Counted from the stretch's first letter, positions 1 through 6,170 are shown. The stretch: 7,229 nt of DNA from Limnoraphis robusta CS-951 (GCF_000972705.2 NZ_LATL02000320.1:1-7229), one strand, 5' to 3'. The notes: generated from the sequence alone by a model not told the origin. Numbers and translations: made by a program.

Positions 1-2
1 AA

Positions 3-131
3 TTTGAAACATTCTATACCAAGAACATTTTGTTGAACGAAGGTATCCGCGCTTGGATGGCTCCCGTCGATCAACCTCACGAAACCTTTGTATTCCCTGA
101 AGAAGTTCTACCTCGTGGTAACGCGCTGTAA
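3..131 (+). CDS. psbD: Photosystem II D2 protein, C-terminal fragment (5' part outside window)
   Basis: The last 42 codons of a D2 reaction-centre protein, read in frame from base 3 to the TAA at 129-131. The tail contains [14 protein letters not shown] and ends [12 protein letters not shown], the characteristic D2 C-terminus. D2 pairs with D1 in the thylakoid photosystem II core and carries pheophytin and the QA plastoquinone. In cyanobacteria one psbD copy normally overlaps psbC, whose GTG start lies inside the final codons of psbD. Here the overlapping frame (GTG GTA ACG at 114-122) starts like psbC but reads a TGA after 14 codons, and a terminator follows. This is therefore a stand-alone copy, of the kind often called psbD2 or psbDII. 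Such copies are light-stress-inducible in some species, but the promoter lies outside the window, so regulation cannot be judged. Confidence 0.96.
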   Translation, partial: FETFYTKNILLNEGIRAWMAPVDQPHETFVFPEEVLPRGNAL

Positions 132-166
132 GACATCGGAAGGATTTAAAACTCGCTGATAAATTT

Positions 167-194
167 AACCCCCTGCTAGATTGTAGGGGGTTTT
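167..194 (+). terminator. Intrinsic terminator of psbD, possibly bidirectional
   Basis: An 8-bp perfect stem (AACCCCCT at 167-174 with AGGGGGTT at 185-192) encloses a 10-base loop, and on the plus strand it runs into TTTT. It lies 35 bases after the psbD stop. The convergent DUF1499 gene stops at 207, so the same hairpin probably also ends that transcript, although the T-run on the minus-strand side is poor (AAATTTATC). Confidence 0.75.
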
Positions 195-206
195 AACATT
201 TTAAAA

Positions 207-746
207 TTAAGACTCAAAAACTGATCGGATCATTTCAATCCGATTGCGATTAACCCCTAAATCTGACTCTCCTAAACGAGATGCTGAACGCACATGAATG
301 ATTTGCTCCGGTTTATCAAGACTAAATTCTACATCATCTACAAATCCCATAAGGGCTGAAGTGAATTCAGCATAAAGATAACTTTCGGTTTCCGTGATAA
401 TTTTGGCGTTATCCATATTTTTGATAATGGTTTTTAGCTTCTCAAAAGCTTCAGTTGGAGATTGATCGCCATAATTAAGCGGATCGATCTGATGAACAAC
501 ATCCATACTTTGGCTAGAGACACAGTTGGGAGAATCGGGACAATTAGCGAATTTCCCCTCCTCAACCCCTAAATTCTTCGGTCGATTTCCTGAAAAGGAA
601 AAAAGACTAGCAATCATCTGGGGAGGTTGAAATGTTTGAGCAAAAGCACTGGGAATTTCCCCAATATAACTTGATATTGTCAGTCCTAAAGCAACGATTA
701 AAGTTACAATATTCAGCCGAGAGGGTTTGAGAGAAAATATCTTCAT
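207..746 (-). CDS. Secreted DUF1499 family protein
   Basis: A 179-residue protein. The N-terminus is a clear export signal: basic residues at 2-10, a hydrophobic stretch at about 12-27, and an AFA|Q cleavage motif near residue 36, giving a mature protein of about 143 residues in the periplasm or thylakoid lumen. The mature part carries DUF1499 hallmarks: a CPDSPNCVSS block at 69-78 with Cys69 and Cys75, and a C-terminal RSASRLGESDLGVNR block at 153-167. The biochemical role of the family is not established. The two cysteines are close enough to form a disulfide or bind a cofactor, but that is inference. The ATG start at 746 fits the signal peptide, although no strong Shine-Dalgarno sequence precedes it. 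The gene is convergent with psbD and probably transcribed alone. The family call is firm and the function is unknown. Confidence 0.85.
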   Translation of the reverse strand: MKIFSLKPSRLNIVTLIVALGLTISSYIGEIPSAFAQTFQPPQMIASLFSFSGNRPKNLGVEEGKFANCPDSPNCVSSQSMDVVHQIDPLNYGDQSPTEAFEKLKTIIKNMDNAKIITETESYLYAEFTSALMGFVDDVEFSLDKPEQIIHVRSASRLGESDLGVNRNRIEMIRSVFES

Positions 747-820
747 GTTTTGTCAGTGTTGTTAAAGGTTTCTGCTAGGAAACGCTAATGATATGATATC
801 CGATTAATGAATGATTATTG

Positions 821-884
821 TGTAGGGGCGGGTTCTGCCCAAATCTTTGTCCCCTATTAAAGAATGTCAATAAACCCGCCCTAC
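821..884. repeat. Hairpin-forming intergenic repeat (GTAGGGGCGGGTT type)
   Basis: An inverted repeat pairs GTAGGGGCGGGTT (822-834) with AACCCGCCCTAC (873-884), perfect apart from one extra G in the left arm, around a 38-base interior. It sits between the DUF1499 and aldolase genes. GC-rich arms in an AT-rich spacer, ending in GTAGGG/CCCTAC, resemble short dispersed repeats scattered through filamentous cyanobacterial genomes (recalled, not searched). It could also act as a 3' hairpin for the aldolase transcript, though no T-run follows. Confidence 0.65.
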
Positions 885-935
885 CTCGATAAAAGAATCA
901 ATCAACCGGACGTAGTATGAAATACCAATTCAGTT

Positions 936-1574
936 TCAACCCTTGAGTCCAATACCATTTTGGGCAAATTCTTCAACGGTTTTCTCTGAAAGTTCGTGAG
1001 TGGTGATCGCTGTTAAAATATCGAGAGGAAGGGTTAAATGAGTCGCTCCCGCTTTTAAAGTGGCTGCGGCTTCTTCGGGTGATTTAATACTGGCTGCTAA
1101 AATTGTTGTATTGCTTCGGTGAAGCACAGCCGACATCTCCTCGACTAATTTAATCCCATCGCCCAACAGTCGAGTCGCTCGGTTAACATAGGCTATAGCA
1201 TATTTCGCCCCTGCTTCCATCGCTACGGCGGCTTGAGCGGCACTGTAAATGGCTGTTACGGAACAAGCAATATCTGGAGACAGACTCGCGACAGCTTGAA
1301 ACCCGATAGCAGTCGCCGGAATTTTTAACACCGTTTGAGTTCCCAGGAGTTCAAAAGCGGCTTGAGCTTCTGTTATCATCCCGTCTAAGTCAGAAGCGGT
1401 GAGTTGATAACAAATTTCTCCCGATGTGGTTTGTTTGAGTTGTTTGAGCGTTTCCGCCGGGGAAAGGCTACTTTTCGCCAATAACGTTGGGTTCGTGGTT
1501 ATTCCTTTTACCCAACCCCATTGACTGACTGCCCTTGCTTCTTCAATAATCGCCGAATCAAGATAAAGTGCCAT
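936..1574 (-). CDS. fsa: Fructose-6-phosphate aldolase / short transaldolase family protein
   Basis: A 212-residue TIM-barrel class I aldolase of the MipB/TalC (FSA) subfamily, full length (E. coli FSA is about 220). Expected reaction: reversible aldol addition of dihydroxyacetone to glyceraldehyde 3-phosphate, or transaldolase activity in the pentose phosphate pathway, in the cytoplasm. Visible landmarks are LYLD at the N-terminus (Asp6), TTNPTLLAK at 26-34, Schiff-base Lys84 in VLKIPAT, YVNR at 129-132, AASIKSP at 160-166 and TLPLD at 181-185. Gln57 and Tyr129 match the Gln and Tyr that distinguish FSA from true transaldolases, which have Glu and Phe there, so the residues favour aldolase. 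The position equivalent to E. coli Ala129 is Ile127, which might affect donor choice. The start at 1574 places the barrel's first strand immediately after Met, as in relatives. Many databases label such proteins simply as transaldolase. Confidence 0.88.
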   Translation of the reverse strand: MALYLDSAIIEEARAVSQWGWVKGITTNPTLLAKSSLSPAETLKQLKQTTSGEICYQLTASDLDGMITEAQAAFELLGTQTVLKIPATAIGFQAVASLSPDIACSVTAIYSAAQAAVAMEAGAKYAIAYVNRATRLLGDGIKLVEEMSAVLHRSNTTILAASIKSPEEAAATLKAGATHLTLPLDILTAITTHELSEKTVEEFAQNGIGLKG

Positions 1575-1680
1575 TGTTTAATTTTGTCTAAACTCCCCAC
1601 ACAACAGCATAAAGCAAATCACTGAAGTTTAGAAGTTCAGTATAGCACTACGCATTATGGTTAGGACATTAGTAAAAGCG

Positions 1681-1720
1681 AAAAGTTGGCGGTGTCGGTT
1701 TCCGTCCCGCCAAACTTTTT
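1681..1720. repeat. Near-perfect hairpin repeat, possible terminator
   Basis: AAAAGTTGGCGG (1681-1692) pairs with CCGCCAAACTTTTT (1707-1720), with one bulged A. The interior adds further CGG/CCG pairing around TTT, so almost the whole 40 bases fold into one hairpin with A/T-rich ends on both strands. It lies about 116 bases beyond the 3' end of the DUF218 gene (minus strand) and could terminate it. It is equally likely to be a dispersed cyanobacterial repeat. Confidence 0.55.
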
Positions 1721-1750
1721 AAGAAGCTGAAAACCTTTTTTATCTAACTT

Positions 1751-1792
1751 TTGCCTTTTGCATGATTGCCTTTTGCCTAGCGCGTAGCGCTA
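1751..1792. repeat. TTGCCTTTTGC direct repeats plus TAGCGC/GCGCTA palindrome
   Basis: Two exact copies of TTGCCTTTTGC (1751-1761 and 1766-1776) lie 15 bases apart. They are followed directly by a perfect inverted repeat, TAGCGC (1778-1783) and GCGCTA (1787-1792), around GTA. No open reading frame of interest crosses it. Low-complexity TTTTGCC runs and short GCGC palindromes occur often in filamentous cyanobacterial spacers (recalled). No function can be read from it. Confidence 0.5.
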
Positions 1793-1835
1793 TAGAGGTC
1801 ATTGATCAATTACCCCTACAAGACTGATAACTGTC

Positions 1836-2492
1836 TTACATTCCCTCAAACGGCCCCAAAAAAGTGGGTTTAGGATGTAGAATATGAAGATCTAACAAAG
1901 CTTTAATAATCGCTAAAATCTCGCGTTGGGTATAAAATCGCATGGGTTCATCTTGATATCTGCCCCAGTCAGCAGTACCGTAACCAACCGCATCAATACC
2001 CAGTTGATTGCAAGTGTAGACGGCACGGGGTAAATGATATTGTTGAGTGATTAATACTGCCCGTTCAACTCCGAAGATTTCTCTGGCTCGATAACAGCTT
2101 TCATAGGTACTAAACCCAGCGTAGTCAAGTTTGATGTCTTCTAGGGGAATTCCTTGATCTTGAGCGTAGGTTTGCATGGCTATAACTTCATTGTATTCTG
2201 GCGTGGCGTTATCTCCAGTCATTAAAATTTTTTCAACTCGTCCCAGATGGTAGAGATCAATGGCACCTTGTATTCGGTCAGCCAGCATGGGCATTGGTGT
2301 TCCATCTTCCCACACACCCGCCCCAAAGACAATGGCAACAGGTTTAATCGGAACTTGGTTGATATTGGTATAACGACGATTTTGGGTAATGATTTCAACA
2401 TAAGAACGGAGTGCTAATGGCGTTAGCAAAGCTCCCAAGAAGATCAGAGGGAGAAAAATATGCCAGTAACGGACTAACCCTTTCGGCAGCAT
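1836..2492 (-). CDS. SanA/YdcF-like DUF218 membrane-anchored protein
   Basis: A 218-residue protein with one N-terminal membrane segment (about residues 10-29) followed by a DUF218 (YdcF/SanA) domain at about 53-200. Motifs typical of the family are AIVFGAGV (53-60), LADRIQGAIDLY (70-81), a KILMTGDN strand and loop (88-95), and LITQQYHLPRA (147-157). In E. coli, SanA affects envelope permeability to vancomycin, and YdcF binds S-adenosylmethionine. No catalytic function is proven for most members. With the charge pattern of the anchor, the domain is probably outside the cytoplasmic membrane. The ATG at 2492 is supported by AGGA five bases upstream. The gene has its own long spacers on both sides (261 and 285 bases), so it is probably transcribed singly. 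Family assignment is good; the substrate is unknown. Confidence 0.87.
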   Translation of the reverse strand: MLPKGLVRYWHIFLPLIFLGALLTPLALRSYVEIITQNRRYTNINQVPIKPVAIVFGAGVWEDGTPMPMLADRIQGAIDLYHLGRVEKILMTGDNATPEYNEVIAMQTYAQDQGIPLEDIKLDYAGFSTYESCYRAREIFGVERAVLITQQYHLPRAVYTCNQLGIDAVGYGTADWGRYQDEPMRFYTQREILAIIKALLDLHILHPKPTFLGPFEGM

Positions 2493-2497
2493 TAATA

Positions 2498-2501
2498 TCC
2501 T
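2498..2501 (-). promoter_or_regulatory. Ribosome binding site of the DUF218 gene
   Basis: On the minus strand AGGA is followed by TATTA and then the ATG at 2492, a 5-base spacer. It is one of only two convincing Shine-Dalgarno sequences in the window and fixes this start. Confidence 0.55.
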
Positions 2502-2589
2502 GCTTGACTGTAGCAGTGGACAATTTTATCGTAAAATGCGGGGTTCAATCTTGTGTGTTGTTGCGTTTGAGGGTATCTTTAGGGCTAAA

Positions 2590-2624
2590 GCCCAACAACT
2601 CGCCCAACAACTCGCCCAACAACT
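2590..2624. repeat. 12-bp tandem repeat, about three units
   Basis: GCCCAACAACTC occurs as exact copies at 2590-2601 and 2602-2613, then GCCCAACAACT at 2614-2624 before diverging. A short GGGCT/AGCCC inverted repeat (2582-2593) overlaps the first unit. The array is in the spacer between the DUF218 and CHAT genes. It is too short and unspaced to be CRISPR. It looks like replication slippage and may be length-variable between strains. Confidence 0.8.
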
Positions 2625-2682
2625 TGTGATTTCTACTGATTAGGGCAGGCAGATTCCGGAAATTTGGCAAAGCAAAGGGTTA

Positions 2683-2761
2683 CTATAGCAATGACCAGGG
2701 AGCGTGTTTACAACTTTAATAGGTTTCCTCCTTCTCAAGATACCAGCCCTCACTGCTATAG
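2683..2761. repeat. 79-bp element with imperfect terminal inverted repeats
   Basis: The left arm CTATAGCAATGACCAGGG (2683-2700) matches the reverse complement of the right arm CCCTCACTGCTATAG (2747-2761), allowing one mismatch and a three-base insertion. A 46-base interior separates them. The element ends 17 bases beyond the CHAT stop. The structure fits a small non-autonomous mobile element or a dispersed repeat. A minus-strand GGAGG in the interior has no usable start codon after it. No flanking target duplication is obvious. Confidence 0.45.
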
Positions 2762-2777
2762 CTGTTATAATCTATTC

Positions 2778-5561
2778 CTAACGCCAATCTCCTACTAAAA
2801 TATAAGGCGCCCAAAACAGAGGAGCATCATATCGATTCTTTTCTTTTAGAAAGGCCAGTTGAGCTTGACGAAGTGCTTCTGCTCTCGATTTTCCTTGAAT
2901 TAATTGTTCGTAAAAGTGACCCATAAATTCAGTTGCTGACTGATCATTTAAACTCCACAATGATGCAATTGTACTTCTGGCTCCGGCTCTAACTGCCATT
3001 CCTGCTAATCCTAAAACGGCTCGATTATCTCCGGGAGCGGTTTCGCAAGCACTGAGAACTAATAAATCAATGATCTGAGTTTTGTTTTCCTCCCAACTGC
3101 GAAAAAATTCATCCATTTGCTTAATATTAATCGGCCCATCTGAAGCCAGAATAAATGTTTTTTCAGCTTGTGAACTAAACTGACCATGAGTGGCTAAGTG
3201 AATCACTTGAAATCCTTGAGAACTCATGGTTTTTTCAAGATTCTGACGATTAAATTCTTCATTGAGTAACTGTTCACTATTAATAATAATGTCTTGAATT
3301 TTCTGTAATTCTTGGGGAACATTCAGCAGCGAAGCAAACTGTTGACGAAATTCTTCTGGCGGTTCGACTAAACCTGCACTCAAAGCATTGACAGGTCTAT
3401 TCATCGGTTTTGGGTCTAATAATTGTAGTCCGGGCTGAATGACAACCGGATGTTTTTCGATTAGATATTGTTTGCCATCATAAAGCGCTGTCATCGGAAT
3501 ATTTCGCAGTTCATCATCCAGCACAAAAACTAAGGTTTCATCGGCTTTTAATTGAGTTTCTAAAGGTTCAAGCAACCAACGATAAACTTGTTCTGATAAT
3601 CGTTTAATTTCTTGATAAGCATAGGGCTTTTGAAGTTGAAATCTGAGTTGCTTTAGAGTATTTCTTAATTCTATTTTCGAGACAGGTGTTCTATAATGAA
3701 AGAGTTGATTATTCGGTAAACTGGCAATGATTTCTAATCGGTTTTCTAAAACAATTCCATAGATAACGACTGCATTAGCATCAATTTGATCAATCGGTTG
3801 CGGTTCTGCTTCTAAACAAGCATCTTGAAAGAAATTATCGAGTTCGGCTAACTGAAGATCTTCAATGACTTCTCGGGCTTGTTTTAGGTTTTCTAGAGAT
3901 GGAGTTTCTGATATTAAAAGTAGATCAACGAACTCTCGATAAACCGGTTCAACGCGATCGCGAAAATCAAACTGTACATCTTGACGAATGGCAACCAGAT
4001 CTTTTCTCAAAGATTGTAACGTTTTTACCGCTCCATTATAAGCTAAAATTACACTTTTTGTATCTAATGGTAGCTGATTTTTTAAAATTCTACCGAATTG
4101 CCATTGCCATTGATAAACAATTTCTTCAGCTTGAATAGACTGCGCTAAAAATAAAGCATCTTGAGTATAAAGTTTAGCTTCTTGCCATTGTTGGCGTTGT
4201 TCGTAGAGTTGACCTAAATAACCGAGTGCATAGGATTGAACTCGGGGATCTGCGAGTTGTTTTGCTTGTTGGATAGTGGTTAATAAAAGCTGTTCAATAT
4301 TTTGATAAAGTAGAGGCTGATATAAGGCTAACTTCATCAAGCTTTGTACTAAATCTAGTTTAGCATAAATTGCAGTTCGACCTAAAGGAAGATTGTTAAT
4401 TTTTGACTCTATACTCTGCCAGTTTTCCTTCTCAAACTCAATTTGAGATTGAACATTATTCAAAAAATCTGCATCTTTTTCTGAGTCTAACCCCTCTGTT
4501 AATTCTAATAATAAACTGAGATGATTGAGTCTAGCTCTAATTTCAGTTATTACCGCAGAAGATTTAACCGCTTGTTGATAACAATTTAAAGCCGTTTGAG
4601 CTGATTTTTTCGCTAGAGTTGGATTGTCTAATTCTTTTTGTTGTTGATAGATAGCTCGTGCAGTATTTGCTAAATTAAATTGAGCGTCTTTAATTTCTTG
4701 GGGGGACTGTAATTGTTGAGCTGTTTCTAACAATTCTAACCCAACAACTCCGGCTGAGAGTTCAGTAGAAGTAGAATTTTTGACTGAATAACTCTCTAAA
4801 ATCAGACAAGAACTTTCATCAATATAATCAATATTACCGAGATTTACTAACAGTCGGAGAATATTACTAAGACTGCGAAGCTGAGAAACTTTCAAAACAG
4901 AATCAGGTTGTAATTTTAGTGTTTCTTTGACTTCAATTAACGTTTTCTCCACTCGACGATAAAGCCCCAATCCTTGCAAAGCTTGAGCTTGATTCAGTAA
5001 ACTTTGAATGATTCCATTTTGGTTCTGAGTTTGTTGATAAGTTGTCTCCGCCAGTTGCCAAGTTTCCAAAGCCTTGTTATATTCACCTAAAGAAAAGTAG
5101 AGGTTTCCTTGAATGTTCAAAGCTTGAGCTAAGGTGGCAATCTGTCGATTATTGTTATTTGAAACAGAATGCAGCAACTCTAAACTTTTTTGAATGGCTT
5201 GCGCGGCTTCTTCCCACTTTCCTAATTTTTGTAGACTCAGAGAAAGATTACCGAGTGCAATGGCTTGTTTTAATTTATCCGTTTCTGTTGTCGCAACTTC
5301 TGTCCAGAGTTGTACCGCTTTCTCAAAATCACCTGCTTGATAAAAATCTCGACCTTGTTGTTCGAGTTGGGAAATAGAATACTGTGGTTTTAGAGGAGTT
5401 ATAGAAGCTGTTTTGAACAAAGAAGTGAATGTCGATAATTCAAAACCCATAACAGGTTTTTGACAGGATAATCCCATAGCCAAGAAAAATCCTAACAGCA
5501 CCCAGAGGACTAAGTAAAGAATTTTTGTTAAAATAGACAATAGAGATTTTTGGGTGATCAT
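2778..5561 (-). CDS. TPR-repeat CHAT-domain (caspase-like) protein, membrane-anchored or exported
   Basis: A 927-residue protein when started at the ATG at 5561. Order: hydrophobic segment at about 7-31 (signal anchor or uncleaved signal peptide); TPR repeats at about 63-94, 99-132, 141-177, 182-215 and 441-475, with helical repeat-like sequence between; a block with RDRVEPVYREFVDLLL near 534-549 and LQLAELDNFF near 569-578 that precedes the protease part in cyanobacterial relatives; then a CHAT domain at about 592-925. The CHAT dyad is intact: His792 in HLATHG and Cys839 in LSACETA, followed by GLAGMAVRAGARSTIASLW. CHAT domains are clan CD cysteine peptidases related to caspases and separase. 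TPRs probably hold substrates or partners, unknown here. A Cys follows the hydrophobic segment, but the preceding residues (GLS) do not make a proper lipobox. The reading frame stays open to a GTG at 5660, but that codon lies inside a terminator stem, so the ATG is preferred. No Shine-Dalgarno is visible. Confidence 0.9.
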   Translation of the reverse strand: MITQKSLLSILTKILYLVLWVLLGFFLAMGLSCQKPVMGFELSTFTSLFKTASITPLKPQYSISQLEQQGRDFYQAGDFEKAVQLWTEVATTETDKLKQAIALGNLSLSLQKLGKWEEAAQAIQKSLELLHSVSNNNNRQIATLAQALNIQGNLYFSLGEYNKALETWQLAETTYQQTQNQNGIIQSLLNQAQALQGLGLYRRVEKTLIEVKETLKLQPDSVLKVSQLRSLSNILRLLVNLGNIDYIDESSCLILESYSVKNSTSTELSAGVVGLELLETAQQLQSPQEIKDAQFNLANTARAIYQQQKELDNPTLAKKSAQTALNCYQQAVKSSAVITEIRARLNHLSLLLELTEGLDSEKDADFLNNVQSQIEFEKENWQSIESKINNLPLGRTAIYAKLDLVQSLMKLALYQPLLYQNIEQLLLTTIQQAKQLADPRVQSYALGYLGQLYEQRQQWQEAKLYTQDALFLAQSIQAEEIVYQWQWQFGRILKNQLPLDTKSVILAYNGAVKTLQSLRKDLVAIRQDVQFDFRDRVEPVYREFVDLLLISETPSLENLKQAREVIEDLQLAELDNFFQDACLEAEPQPIDQIDANAVVIYGIVLENRLEIIASLPNNQLFHYRTPVSKIELRNTLKQLRFQLQKPYAYQEIKRLSEQVYRWLLEPLETQLKADETLVFVLDDELRNIPMTALYDGKQYLIEKHPVVIQPGLQLLDPKPMNRPVNALSAGLVEPPEEFRQQFASLLNVPQELQKIQDIIINSEQLLNEEFNRQNLEKTMSSQGFQVIHLATHGQFSSQAEKTFILASDGPINIKQMDEFFRSWEENKTQIIDLLVLSACETAPGDNRAVLGLAGMAVRAGARSTIASLWSLNDQSATEFMGHFYEQLIQGKSRAEALRQAQLAFLKEKNRYDAPLFWAPYILVGDWR
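3954..3961. repeat. HIP1 octamer
   Basis: GCGATCGC, the highly iterated palindrome of cyanobacterial genomes, here inside the CHAT gene. It supports the cyanobacterial origin. Confidence 0.85.
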
Positions 5562-5583
5562 GGTTAAAGGTTTTGCATTTCCA

Positions 5584-5591
5584 GCGATCGC
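5584..5591. repeat. HIP1 octamer
   Basis: GCGATCGC in the leader just upstream of the preferred CHAT start (5561), between that start and the ferredoxin-operon terminator. Confidence 0.85.
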
Positions 5592-5651
5592 CAAATCTGC
5601 GTTCAAACTCAAAGCGCCATCAATAGAAATGCCGGAAAAAATCCTCTCCAG

Positions 5652-5689
5652 AAAAAACACCAGACTTCACTTGTAGGTGCTGCTGGTGT
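5652..5689 (-). terminator. Intrinsic terminator of the DUF2997-ycf35-ferredoxin operon
   Basis: On the minus strand ACACCAG (5689-5683) pairs perfectly with CTGGTGT (5663-5657), with an additional CAC/GTG pairing in the 19-base loop, and the stem runs straight into TTTTT. It begins about 43 bases after the ferredoxin stop at 5732. The stem contains the GTG at 5660 that would be the longest start for the CHAT frame, which makes that start unlikely and separates the two transcription units. Confidence 0.75.
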
Positions 5690-5731
5690 ATAGATGTCAA
5701 TCGAGATCACTGCAAATGGATAGGGCGATTA

Positions 5732-6160
5732 TTAACCTTTTTTGCGTTTCCGGTTAACCATTGAAGCCTCAACCGGAAATCCCACAACCGGGATAACTTG
5801 ATGTTGGCGTTCCGCTTCAAGCTGTTTTAACTCGGTATAATCAACCCAGTGAATGCAATCAACCGGGCAAGTCTCTATTGCTTCTTGTATGATCTCTTCG
5901 GGATCACCATCTTGCCGAAACACTCGACTTCGCCCATAATCAGGTTCGAGATAGAAGGTATTACGGGCAACATGGGCGCAGTGCTTGCAGCCGATACAGG
6001 TGGGTTCATCGACATAAACCCCTTTTTGCCGCAATGCACCCCCCAACTCCGGCTCAAAGCCTGAACGCTGTGACGCATCCCGCAAACCCCCTCCCAGTTC
6101 CGGTTCTAAACCTGAACGTTCTGGTGTTAGGTTAATCGACGATGCAGACCATTCAGACAT
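5732..6160 (-). CDS. Bacterial-type [4Fe-4S] ferredoxin, Fed7-like
   Basis: A 142-residue protein. The core carries CIGCKHC (Cys55, Cys58, Cys61) and CPVDC (Cys98, plus an extra Cys102). Cys55, 58, 61 and 98 are the expected ligands of one [4Fe-4S] cluster. It resembles the cyanobacterial and plastid ferredoxin family that includes Synechocystis Sll0662 (Fed7), linked in published work to photooxidative stress rather than bulk photosynthetic electron transfer. The N-terminus holds two tandem copies of a 17-residue unit, RSG(L/F)EPELGG(G/A)LR, at 15-31 and 32-48. The C-terminus is basic (NRKRKKG). The start at 6160 is chosen because ATG overlaps the ycf35 stop as TAATG and has GGAG six bases upstream. 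An upstream TTG at 6172 would lie over that ribosome binding site. It is the last gene of a three-gene operon. The protein partner and electron donor cannot be read from the sequence. Confidence 0.92.
   Translation of the reverse strand: MSEWSASSINLTPERSGLEPELGGGLRDASQRSGFEPELGGALRQKGVYVDEPTCIGCKHCAHVARNTFYLEPDYGRSRVFRQDGDPEEIIQEAIETCPVDCIHWVDYTELKQLEAERQHQVIPVVGFPVEASMVNRKRKKG
6030..6118 (-). repeat. In-frame 51-bp tandem duplication in the ferredoxin gene
   Basis: The 38-base blocks at 6030-6067 and 6081-6118 share most bases and lie exactly 51 bases (17 codons) apart. They encode the repeated EPELGG segment before the iron-sulfur domain. Many third-position differences show the duplication is not recent. 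Confidence 0.75.
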
Positions 6161-6170
6161 TAGGCACTCC
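6158..6170 (-). promoter_or_regulatory. Coupled start of the ferredoxin gene: GGAG ribosome binding site and TAATG overlap
   Basis: On the minus strand GGAG (6170-6167), a 6-base spacer, then ATG (6160-6158), whose A is the last base of the ycf35 TAA. This is a classic translational coupling junction. It decides the ferredoxin start and ties its expression to ycf35. Confidence 0.75.

Noticed and set aside
2590..2624. Tandem 12-mers as a CRISPR remnant
   Set aside because: The units are directly adjacent without spacers, too short, and there are no cas genes.
2411..2629. Plus-strand 72-codon frame ending in repeated PNNS
   Set aside because: It overlaps the DUF218 gene antisense, has no ribosome binding site or family resemblance, and its repeated end is only the 12-bp tandem repeat being translated.
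3899..4138. Plus-strand frame inside the CHAT gene
   Set aside because: It is antisense to the well-supported TPR/CHAT coding sequence and its product has no recognisable features.
5042..5377. Plus-strand 111-codon frame inside the CHAT gene
   Set aside because: It is antisense to the TPR region. The frame is open because of codon bias on the real strand.
5364..5561. Lipoprotein signal on the CHAT protein (Cys after the hydrophobic segment)
   Set aside because: The residues before the Cys are GLS, lacking Leu/Val/Ile at -3, so the lipobox is not met. It is treated as a signal anchor.
5849..6078. Frames on both strands overlapping the ferredoxin
   Set aside because: The ferredoxin frame has the cluster-binding cysteines and operon coupling. 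The others are out-of-frame shadows.
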